5,913 nucleotides of DNA from NCBI GenBank assembly GCA_026391235.1, contig JAPLDV010000125.1, positions 1 to 5,913 of the forward strand. Reading direction: 5' to 3'. This DNA comes from Bacteroidia bacterium. Lineage in GTDB: Bacteria > Bacteroidota > Bacteroidia > Bacteroidales > UBA12481. Position numbers and translations under genes: made by a program. The notes below the pieces were generated by a model. The model had not been told where the DNA came from and did no database searches. It was given only the letters and a program-made list of their open reading frames with translations. Below, piece by piece: positions 1 through 5,913 of this stretch. Numbering within the stretch: the stretch's first letter is position 1; each line of letters starts with the position of its first letter.

Positions 1-2382
1 CTTCTTAAACTGGCCGATACCAGGGACGGCCCCGGGGCCAGGGCTAACGAGAGCCTGAATAATCCTGACAAGTGGGTCAGCAAAAAGAGCCCTGTCCGGA
101 TTAATATTATTGAGAACCTTTACCCGGATCTTAACCGGTTGATGGATCAGGCTATCCGGCTTTATAATGAGCATTCAATCATCTTTAACTCGTCCAGGGC
201 AATTAATAAGAACCTGTACGCACTCGGTTTTGCTTCATTTTTGTTCGATTACCTCAAGGCTTATTTTAATGATAATAACCAGCTGCTGTTAAGCCTGGCT
301 CAACCATTAGTTAATCAGATCATTGGAAATAATCCATCACCCTTTATCTATGAAAAAACCGGTACCTGGTATAACCATTTTCTGATTGATGAGTTCCAGG
401 ACACTTCTGATCTGCAATGGAGGAATTTTAAACCGCTGATTGTGGATAGTTTATCCGCTGATGGATTGAGCATGATCGTCGGTGATATTAAACAGTCGCT
501 TTATCGCTGGAGAAACAGCAACTGGCGGCTCTTGCATCAAACCGCAGTGGTTGATCTGCAGGTATTTGGCACTCTTTTAGAGCCTCTCGACATCAATCAA
601 AGAAGCCGCAAATCCATCATCGATTTCAACAACCGGATTTTTTCAAATTTACCTGCGATAATGGCGGATAAACTTGATATACCCTCAGCCAACGAGGAAT
701 TACCGACTAAAAATCCATCCGAAATTATTCGGCAAGTGTTTAAGGAATCCAACCAAAAGAGCGGAAAAATGGCTGATATGGAAGGGAGAGTGGAGGTTCG
801 GTTCCTCGACAAAACTGATAAAGAAAACGATTGGAACGAGCGACTGGAACACGACCTTCCGCAAATTGTGGAGGATCTTCTTGTTAATAAGGGATATAAA
901 CAGGAAGATATAACTTTCCTGGTGAGGAGAAATGCCGATGCTGATAAGATCACCAGGATTTTAACACGTACCGGAAACAATTGGACATTTGTTTCATCCG
1001 ATGTTTTCAAAATCGGGAAATCGACTGTTATTAAAATGATTTTGAATGCCATTCGTTTTATGGCAGATCCCCGGCAAACCCTTTACCGCGACCTGTTTCT
1101 TTGGGATGCTTTTGTGCGTTCACATTCCGGCGAAACACCGGTTCCCGGATTTCAATCTATTGAACAGGATCATTTTCAGCGTTTTATCGATTCTGTAACA
1201 AATTGTGACCTTTTAACGGTTACCGATGAGCTGATCCAGGTCTATGGCTTCGATCAGAATGAAGATGACCTTGCCTATATTTTTCAGTTCAGAGATCAGA
1301 TCAAGAGTTGCATGAATAATGGCATCAGTCATCTTGATGGTTTTCTGACCTGGTGGGATGCCAGTGGTCACAAACAGATGCTGGCTTCTGAAAGCCTTGG
1401 CTCATCGATGCGCATTATGACCATCCACAAAGCAAAAGGCTTGTCGAGCCCGGTAATCATAATTCCATACTGCAGCTGGGAATTTAACCACCGCGCAACA
1501 CATGCCCCCTGGCTTTGGGTACCTACCGAAGGAACGCCATTCAGCCAGGTCCGTAAAATTCCGGTCCGCTATGATTCATCCCTTGAGCAATCCTTTTTTG
1601 CTAAAAGCTATTTGAGCGAAAAGATCGACTCCTACCTGGATAACCTTAATCTTTTGTATGTTGCATTTACCCGAGCTATCGATATCCTGATCGTCTTTTG
1701 TCCTTATGGAAACGGATTTAAAACTGTTGCTGAGGCTATGTACGCGGATTTGAAAGAGAATCTTTCGGATGGCGCAGTTTTCGAAATGGGAAATAAGGAT
1801 TTTAAAAATCAACGATCCACGATAACAGATATTCAGGAGATTCATCTGAAGACACCTATGATTACCGGAAAGCTGAAATCACGGATTTCTCATCGGGCTG
1901 ATGATGATTTTGCCGGCACCCGGTTTGGCAAAAATGTCCATCATGTTCTGGAAACTGTTCAGTCGAAAGGAGATCTGGCTGCAAGTATCAGGAGGTCAGT
2001 ATCTGCCGGCTACTTTTCTCAGGAAGAAGCTATTGCTGTAGAGGCCAGAATAACTCAACTGTTCAAAATTCCGGAAGTGGAAGATTGGTTCTCCGGAAAT
2101 TGGGAAACTCTTAATGAGGCAGGTATTCTGGTTCCGGGCTATGGAGAAAGGCGGCCCGACCGCGTAATGATCCATGAAGGGAAATTAGTGGTGATCGATT
2201 ATAAAACCGGCATCCAGGAACCCAAGCATGAACAACAGGTTGAATCTTATATGAAACTCCTTTCCTCCATGGGATACCGGGATGTCAGGGGTTACTTGTT
2301 ATATATTGATGCAGAACTCCTGATTCAAGTCATACCCCGAGCAGGTTCTGCTCAGACTGACCTGTGGGATCCAGCAGTTTGA
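1..2382 (+). CDS. AddA/RecB-like UvrD-family helicase with C-terminal PD-(D/E)XK nuclease, 5' partial
   Basis: This is the C-terminal part of a superfamily 1 DNA helicase-nuclease of the kind that processes double-strand ends for recombination. The frame is open from base 1 with no start, so the gene begins upstream, and the leucine (TTG) at 139 is internal. Numbering from that codon, I see motif II DEFQDTS (84-90), motif [14 protein letters not shown] (115-125), motif IV as NQRS (153-156), motif [12 protein letters not shown] (about 428-438) and motif [11 protein letters not shown] (about 505-513). A RecB/AddA-type nuclease domain follows: [13 protein letters not shown], then [12 protein letters not shown] and QQVESY (about 670-705). 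Its catalytic Asp, Asp and Lys are present. Walker A is off the window. Motif IV normally has Tyr or Trp at the Gln, and motif V normally has Glu-Phe at the Ser-Ser. The protein ends about 15 residues beyond the usual family end, overlapping sucB tail to tail. An AddB-like partner would be expected nearby but is not visible. Family assignment is secure; the exact subfamily name is inference. Confidence 0.92.
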   Translation, partial: LLKLADTRDGPGARANESLNNPDKWVSKKSPVRINIIENLYPDLNRLMDQAIRLYNEHSIIFNSSRAINKNLYALGFASFLFDYLKAYFNDNNQLLLSLAQPLVNQIIGNNPSPFIYEKTGTWYNHFLIDEFQDTSDLQWRNFKPLIVDSLSADGLSMIVGDIKQSLYRWRNSNWRLLHQTAVVDLQVFGTLLEPLDINQRSRKSIIDFNNRIFSNLPAIMADKLDIPSANEELPTKNPSEIIRQVFKESNQKSGKMADMEGRVEVRFLDKTDKENDWNERLEHDLPQIVEDLLVNKGYKQEDITFLVRRNADADKITRILTRTGNNWTFVSSDVFKIGKSTVIKMILNAIRFMADPRQTLYRDLFLWDAFVRSHSGETPVPGFQSIEQDHFQRFIDSVTNCDLLTVTDELIQVYGFDQNEDDLAYIFQFRDQIKSCMNNGISHLDGFLTWWDASGHKQMLASESLGSSMRIMTIHKAKGLSSPVIIIPYCSWEFNHRATHAPWLWVPTEGTPFSQVRKIPVRYDSSLEQSFFAKSYLSEKIDSYLDNLNLLYVAFTRAIDILIVFCPYGNGFKTVAEAMYADLKENLSDGAVFEMGNKDFKNQRSTITDIQEIHLKTPMITGKLKSRISHRADDDFAGTRFGKNVHHVLETVQSKGDLAASIRRSVSAGYFSQEEAIAVEARITQLFKIPEVEDWFSGNWETLNEAGILVPGYGERRPDRVMIHEGKLVVIDYKTGIQEPKHEQQVESYMKLLSSMGYRDVRGYLLYIDAELLIQVIPRAGSAQTDLWDPAV

Positions 2383-3490
2383 CAGGGTTTTCAATCAGTT
2401 CCCTGATTATTTTCAGAAATTCCACTGAATCTTTTCCGTCAATTAAACGATGATCATAAGATAGGGCTACATACATCATGGGCCGTATAACTACCTGGCC
2501 ATTAACTGCAACCGGCCTTTCAACAATGTTGTGCATCCCAAGGATGGCAGACTGAGGCGGATTTAAGATAGGGGTCGACAGGAGAGATCCGAAAGTGCCA
2601 CCGTTTGTAATGCTAAATGTTCCACCTTGCAATTCCTCAATGGATATCTTATTGTCTTTCGCTTTGGATGCCATCTGGTATATACCTTGTTCAATCTGCG
2701 CCAATGTCATTGCCTGTGTGTTTCGTAATACAGGGACCATCAGACCTTTAGGAGTTTGAACGGCAATGCCTATGTCGCAATAATTGAATGAAACTATCTC
2801 ATTCTCATCGATCTGGGCATTAACCTGAGGAAACACCATCAATGAACGGCTCGCGTCGAGGGTGAAGAATGACATGAAACCCAGCTTCACGTGGTGCTTT
2901 TCTTCAAAAACTGTTTTATACCTGCTCCTGAGATCAATAACCCCCGACATATCAATCTCATTAAAGGTGGTAAGCATCGCAGTCTCATTTTTAACTGCAA
3001 CCAGCCGTTTGCTCAATTTTTCCCGCAAAAGGCTCATTCTTTTTCGTTCCTGCCGACGCTCCGATGGTAACGGTTCCATGATCGTTTCCGGAGTGGAAAC
3101 CTGTTCTGGTTTTCGGGAATCGATTACACGGTACACATCTTCCCTGGTTATTCTGCGCAAGCCGCTAATTATATCATCCACCGATAAATTCTGTTCACTC
3201 ATAATTTCCCGGGCAACAGGTGTAATCCGCACGACAGATTGAATTTTGGGTGCCTCATTGATATCTGTTAGCGATTTCTTTTGCACTGCAGAAACCGGTG
3301 CAGGATTCCTGACCTGTTTCCCGGCACCGGCCGGATCAATTCTGGCGATAACAGTGCCAACCCCAACTCTCGTTCCGTTTGGAAAAAGAATTTCAATTGT
3401 CCCGTTTTCCGGGGCACTCGCGGTTAAACTTGCCTTTTCGCTCTCGAGCGATACTACTTCCTGGTCCCTTTCTACATAGGATCCGTTTTC
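2330..3490 (-). CDS. sucB: Dihydrolipoyl succinyltransferase, E2 of 2-oxoglutarate dehydrogenase, N-terminus missing
   Basis: E2o forms the core of the 2-oxoglutarate dehydrogenase complex and moves the succinyl group from E1 via lipoyl-lysine to CoA. The open frame gives 386 residues. A lipoyl domain (about 1-50) has the lipoylation lysine in LESEKAS (codon 3434-3436). A subunit-binding domain follows ([15 protein letters not shown] to ITREDV, about 89-119). The catalytic domain starts near [14 protein letters not shown] and includes [29 protein letters not shown] and the active-site SYDHRLIDG (His codon 2450-2452). The first in-frame ATG/GTG/TTG start is GTG at 3286, after the lipoyl domain, and a TAA lies at 3491-3493. 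The first 25-30 residues, including the usual start and the VPSPGES-type strand, are therefore absent. Adding them would give about 414 residues, normal for the family. The C-terminus, after PVKLLD, carries an extra tail of about 12 residues overlapping the helicase gene. The gene sits directly downstream of sucA, as expected for an operon. As written, a functional lipoylated product is unlikely. Confidence 0.94.
   Translation of the reverse strand, partial: ENGSYVERDQEVVSLESEKASLTASAPENGTIEILFPNGTRVGVGTVIARIDPAGAGKQVRNPAPVSAVQKKSLTDINEAPKIQSVVRITPVAREIMSEQNLSVDDIISGLRRITREDVYRVIDSRKPEQVSTPETIMEPLPSERRQERKRMSLLREKLSKRLVAVKNETAMLTTFNEIDMSGVIDLRSRYKTVFEEKHHVKLGFMSFFTLDASRSLMVFPQVNAQIDENEIVSFNYCDIGIAVQTPKGLMVPVLRNTQAMTLAQIEQGIYQMASKAKDNKISIEELQGGTFSITNGGTFGSLLSTPILNPPQSAILGMHNIVERPVAVNGQVVIRPMMYVALSYDHRLIDGKDSVEFLKIIRELIENPVKLLDPTGQSEQNLLGV
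2339..2353. other. Small perfect inverted repeat in the convergent overlap
   Basis: GAGCAG (2339-2344) and CTGCTC (2348-2353) form a perfect six-base stem with a three-base loop. An alternative pairing uses CAGGT (2342-2346) with ACCTG (2360-2364). It sits exactly where the helicase and sucB units meet, the usual place for a bidirectional terminator. There is no T-tract on either side and the stem lies within both coding frames, so terminator function is only a possibility. Confidence 0.25.
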
Positions 3491-4382
3491 TTACATAAGG
3501 AACCTCATTGTGGATAAAGCGCCATGCCCCCATGTTTTCGGGCTCCTCCTGGCACCAGATATGCAACAGGGCATTGGGGTATTTTTTCAAAACCTCCCTG
3601 AACCGGTCATGGGGAAAGGGAAACATCTGTTCGATACGAACCAGCGCAATATCCCTGGTGTCCCATTCTCTCTTGGGTTTCAGAAGATCATAATATATCT
3701 TGCCCCAGCAGAAAACAATTCGTTTTACCTGCTCAGGATCGGTTTCCGGATCGTCAATGATTTCCTGAAAACTGCCTTCACTCAGATCTTCCATGGTCGA
3801 CACGCAATCCGGATGCCTCAATAAACTCTTCGGTGTAAAAACCACGAGAGGTATCCGGAAAGGCCTGATTACCTGACGCCTTAATAAATGGAACAGGTTG
3901 GCAGGATTTGACGGATTTACAATAGTCATATTATATCGGGCGGCAAGGGTAAGAAAACGTTCAATCCTGGCACTTGAATGTTCGGGGCCCTGCCCTTCAT
4001 AACCGTGGGGCAAATAGAGTACCATTCCGTTCTGTAAACCCCACTTCTCTTCAGCAGAACTGATATATTGATCGAAAATTACCTGGGCATTATTGGCAAA
4101 ATCACCGAATTGAGCTTCCCAAACAGTCAGAGATTCCGGATAAGCCAGCGCATAACCATATTCAAACCCCAGAACACCGTATTCTGATAAGATCGAATTG
4201 TGGATGGTGAACTCAGCTTGTTTGCCGGAGATATTTTTTAAAGGGAAGTACTTTTCGCCGGTGTCTTCCTGGATCATAGCTGCATGCCTGTGGGCGAAGG
4301 TGCCTCTTTCACTGTCCTGCCCTGAAACTCTGACAGGGATACCCTGTTCTACCAGGCTTGCATAGGCAAGTAATTCAGCCAT
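3393..4382 (-). CDS. sucA: 2-oxoglutarate dehydrogenase E1, C-terminal fragment (pyrimidine-binding and C-terminal domains)
   Basis: This is the second half of E1o, the thiamine-diphosphate-dependent decarboxylase of the complex. From the ATG at 4382, residues 1-300 match the family: the transketolase-type pyrimidine domain ([59 protein letters not shown] with the Glu that normally activates the cofactor, [16 protein letters not shown]), then the C-terminal domain ([39 protein letters not shown]). That ATG is internal to the real gene: the same frame reads KVHRIVETRAQSVRED then KLDWA just upstream (about 4383-4445), all family-like, until a TGA at 4467-4469. After VPYVRKR (about residue 300) the frame enters sucB lipoyl-domain DNA out of phase and ends in about 28 meaningless residues. 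The usual end, with its conserved Ala-Ser-Pro-Ala-Thr-Gly-type segment (about 40 residues), is missing. The fragment overlaps the upstream sucA fragment by 34 bp. It is probably a pseudogene piece or assembly artefact, not a separate gene. Confidence 0.92.
   Translation of the reverse strand: MAELLAYASLVEQGIPVRVSGQDSERGTFAHRHAAMIQEDTGEKYFPLKNISGKQAEFTIHNSILSEYGVLGFEYGYALAYPESLTVWEAQFGDFANNAQVIFDQYISSAEEKWGLQNGMVLYLPHGYEGQGPEHSSARIERFLTLAARYNMTIVNPSNPANLFHLLRRQVIRPFRIPLVVFTPKSLLRHPDCVSTMEDLSEGSFQEIIDDPETDPEQVKRIVFCWGKIYYDLLKPKREWDTRDIALVRIEQMFPFPHDRFREVLKKYPNALLHIWCQEEPENMGAWRFIHNEVPYVRKRILCRKGPGSSIARERKGKFNRECPGKRDN
3478..3493 (-). other. Deletion joint fusing sucA 3' end to sucB 5' region
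   Basis: Reading the minus strand, E1 sequence (NEVPYVRKR) passes directly into E2 lipoyl-domain sequence ([15 protein letters not shown]) in a different frame. The E1 C-terminus and stop, any intergenic spacer, and the E2 start with its first 25-30 residues are all missing, an estimated 200-270 bp. GGATCC lies at the joint (3479-3484): it encodes Arg-Ile in the E1 frame and Gly-Ser in the E2 frame, both compatible with the families. Two copies of TACATA (plus strand, 3473-3478 and 3492-3497) flank it. Confidence 0.8.
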
Positions 4383-5890
4383 GGCCCAATCCAGTTTATC
4401 TTCTCGGACAGACTGGGCTCTGGTTTCAACAATCCGGTGGACCTTTTGAATTCTTTGATTATGGTATCAACCTGCTCATGGGTTATTATACCTTCAGAAA
4501 CCAGCTTATCTCCATAGATTTGCCTGATATCCGGATGGTTTTCAATCGCTTTGTACAATAATGGTTGGGTAAAACGTGGTTCATCACCTTCATTGTGGCC
4601 AAATTTGCGATAGCCGAGAATATCGATGAAAACATCCTGGGCAAACTCCTGCCTGAATTCCATTGCGAGGCTGATCACATAAATCAAAGCCTCGACATCG
4701 TCACCATTGACATGAAAAATTGGAGACTTCACCACTTTGGCTACATCGGTGCAGTAAGTACTTGACCGTCCCTCCAGGTAATTTGTAGTGAATCCAACCT
4801 GGTTGTTCAGAACGAGGTGGATTGTTCCGCCGGTTTGATAGCCAGGTAGTTGCGACATTTGAAGAACTTCGTAAACGACTCCCTGGCCTGCTATTGCTGC
4901 ATCTCCATGAATAATAACCGGGGCCAGCATTGATTCATTGCCGCCAAATTCTTTCTCAATCCTTGCGCGTGAAAGGCCTTCAACAAGGGGGCCAACCGTT
5001 TCCAGGTGACTGGGGTTCGGTAAAAGCTCTACCCGGATATCCTGGCCGTGATCGCTTTTAATTATACGGTCGTAACCAAGATGGTATTTTACGTCGCCAA
5101 GGGCAATACCCTCCTCATAATCAACAGCTTTGTATTCTTTGAAAATATCGGTGTATGGCTTCTTTAAAATATTTGCCAACACATTCAGCCGCCCGCGATG
5201 CGCCATCCCGATAACAAATTCCCTGATACCCAATTCTGATCCTTTTTCAATAATCCGGTCGAGTGCCGGAACGACAGCTTCAGTTCCTTCAAGTGAAAAT
5301 CGTTTCTGACCAACAAATTTCTTGTGTATGTATTTCTCAAATCCAACAGCCATGTTCAGGTGCTCATAAATATGAATCTTCTGCTCCGGCGTAAACTGTT
5401 CGCGGTTTTGCGAGGATTCCATTTTCTTTTGCAACCAATCCAGAACAACGGGATTCCGGATGAACATAAACTCGGCACCAACACTCTGGCAATAAGTTTC
5501 ATCAAGCTGCTCAACGATTTTTTTTAGCGTTGCCGGCCCGATACCAATCACTTTTCCTGCCTGAAATACCTGATCAAGATCATTGCTGTCTAATCCATAA
5601 TTCCCGATATCCAGAGTGGGGTAATACTTCCTTCTTTCCCTTACCGGGTTTGTTTTGGTGAAAAGATGCCCTCTCTTCCGGTACCAGCCGATCAGGTCGA
5701 GAACCTTAAATTCCTTATCCACCAGTTGGTCAGTAATTCCTGCTGTTGCAGGCAGGGCGCGGGCAAATTCAAATCCTTCAAAAAACCTTTGCCAGCTTGG
5801 TTCTACTGAGTCGGGATCAGACTGATACAGATGGTGCATCTGCTGTATAACTCCGATATCAGCCTGACCCAGATAGGAATGCTTATCCAT
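4349..5890 (-). CDS. sucA: 2-oxoglutarate dehydrogenase E1, N-terminal fragment (diphosphate-binding domain), frameshifted
   Basis: This is the first half of E1o, which decarboxylates 2-oxoglutarate and passes the succinyl group to E2 lipoate. The start MDKHSYLGQ at 5890 matches the usual Bacteroidota E1 start. The frame stays open for the 23 bases upstream, with no clear Shine-Dalgarno and an A/T-rich leader. Residues 1-42 hold the E2-interacting N-terminal segment (SWQRFFEGFEFA). The E1 dehydrogenase domain (about 170-460) includes FVIGMAHRGRLNVL, LLPNPSHLETVGPLVEG, the cofactor and metal motif GDAAIAGQGVVYE (329-341), NNQVGFTT (362-369), HVNGDDVEA and FGHNEGDEPRFTQP. Family similarity stops at DTIIKEFK (about residue 482). 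The last 31 residues, which include TGLLKPEPSLSEK and end in NYLPMQAW, are the downstream E1 sequence read in the wrong frame. Native pieces of both halves add up to about 805 residues, against about 910-935 for intact E1o. The gene heads the sucA-sucB order; a promoter, if adjacent, is outside the window. Confidence 0.95.
   Translation of the reverse strand: MDKHSYLGQADIGVIQQMHHLYQSDPDSVEPSWQRFFEGFEFARALPATAGITDQLVDKEFKVLDLIGWYRKRGHLFTKTNPVRERRKYYPTLDIGNYGLDSNDLDQVFQAGKVIGIGPATLKKIVEQLDETYCQSVGAEFMFIRNPVVLDWLQKKMESSQNREQFTPEQKIHIYEHLNMAVGFEKYIHKKFVGQKRFSLEGTEAVVPALDRIIEKGSELGIREFVIGMAHRGRLNVLANILKKPYTDIFKEYKAVDYEEGIALGDVKYHLGYDRIIKSDHGQDIRVELLPNPSHLETVGPLVEGLSRARIEKEFGGNESMLAPVIIHGDAAIAGQGVVYEVLQMSQLPGYQTGGTIHLVLNNQVGFTTNYLEGRSSTYCTDVAKVVKSPIFHVNGDDVEALIYVISLAMEFRQEFAQDVFIDILGYRKFGHNEGDEPRFTQPLLYKAIENHPDIRQIYGDKLVSEGIITHEQVDTIIKEFKRSTGLLKPEPSLSEKINWIGPWLNYLPMQAW
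4440..4457 (-). other. Deletion/frameshift joint inside sucA
   Basis: On the minus strand the family-like reading changes here from the frame ending VDTIIKEFK to the frame continuing QKVHRIVETRAQS. The downstream frame is offset by -1. The interdomain linker of E1o, about 65-80 residues in family members as I recall them, is absent, so one inserted base would restore the frame but not the protein. The joint contains GAATTC (4448-4453) followed by AAAA, and a short imperfect repeat (CAAAGAATTCAAAAG). The exact breakpoint cannot be placed to the base from the sequence alone. Confidence 0.8.
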
Positions 5891-5913
5891 AACGTATTTA
5901 TAGGTTTCGCTAA

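Noticed and set aside
139..141. TTG at 139 as the start of the helicase
   Set aside because: The frame is open back to base 1 and upstream residues look like continuing family sequence. Essential motif I would otherwise be missing.
597..1052. 151-codon minus-strand open frame inside the helicase gene
   Set aside because: The opposite strand encodes a continuous helicase sequence and the minus-strand product resembles no family I know.
3086..3180. E2 subunit-binding domain appears to lack the usual GTG-x-GGR loop
   Set aside because: The short '[10 protein letters not shown]' form is, as I recall, normal for Bacteroidota E2o proteins, so I do not treat it as a further deletion.
2862..3242. 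126-codon plus-strand open frame opposite sucB
   Set aside because: It is antisense to the well-conserved E2 subunit-binding and catalytic regions, has no recognisable domain and low-complexity Ser/Ile/Arg composition. It is a shadow frame.
3508..3824. Overlapping plus-strand frames opposite the sucA C-terminal fragment
   Set aside because: They are complements of conserved E1 motifs such as [12 protein letters not shown] and carry no features of their own.
4442..4456. Programmed -1 ribosomal frameshift at the AAAA run in sucA
   Set aside because: The frame offset is -1, but there is no X XXY YYZ slippery heptamer in phase, and shifting frame would not supply the missing linker.
5891..5913. 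Possible promoter or ribosome-binding site upstream of sucA
   Set aside because: Only 23 A/T-rich bases are available. There is no purine-rich Shine-Dalgarno and no convincing Bacteroidota -7/-33 pair, so nothing can be called.

Overview
The window looks like ordinary chromosomal DNA of a Bacteroidota bacterium, probably a Bacteroidales/Marinilabiliales-like lineage. This rests on the protein families only: the 2-oxoglutarate dehydrogenase E1 opens with MDKHSYLGQ and carries SWQRFFEGFEF, both typical of Bacteroidota; the E2 subunit-binding domain has the short '[10 protein letters not shown]' form; the helicase-nuclease most resembles the Bacteroidota UvrD-helicase/PD-(D/E)XK proteins; and the sucA start lacks a clear Shine-Dalgarno. 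No marker gene fixes the taxon more closely.

Layout. Plus strand, 1-2382: the C-terminal two thirds or so of an AddA/RecB-like helicase-nuclease. It is open from base 1, so its start and Walker A motif lie upstream. Minus strand, 5890 down to 2330: sucA (E1o) followed by sucB (E2o), in the usual order for the first two components of the 2-oxoglutarate dehydrogenase complex of the TCA cycle. E3 (lpd) is not in the window. The two transcription units converge and their reading frames overlap by 53 bp at 2330-2382. Coding sequence fills almost the whole window, and no gene-free stretch reaches 300 bases.

The notable point is that the sucAB locus is damaged as written. sucA is split by an out-of-frame joint near 4440-4457, where the linker between its two thiamine-diphosphate domains (roughly 65-80 residues) is absent. 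A second joint near 3479-3493 removes the last 40 or so residues of E1, the intergenic spacer and the first 25-30 residues of E2, so that the E1 frame runs into the lipoyl-domain DNA in the wrong frame. At the third boundary (2330-2382) the E2 and helicase tails each run some residues past their usual family ends, into one another. Each boundary carries a six-base palindrome (GAATTC at 4448, GGATCC at 3479 and 2367). Everything outside the joints is well conserved and keeps its catalytic residues, so recent deletion or an assembly/library artefact is more likely than old pseudogene decay. I see no mobile element, CRISPR array, RNA gene or new defence-type system.
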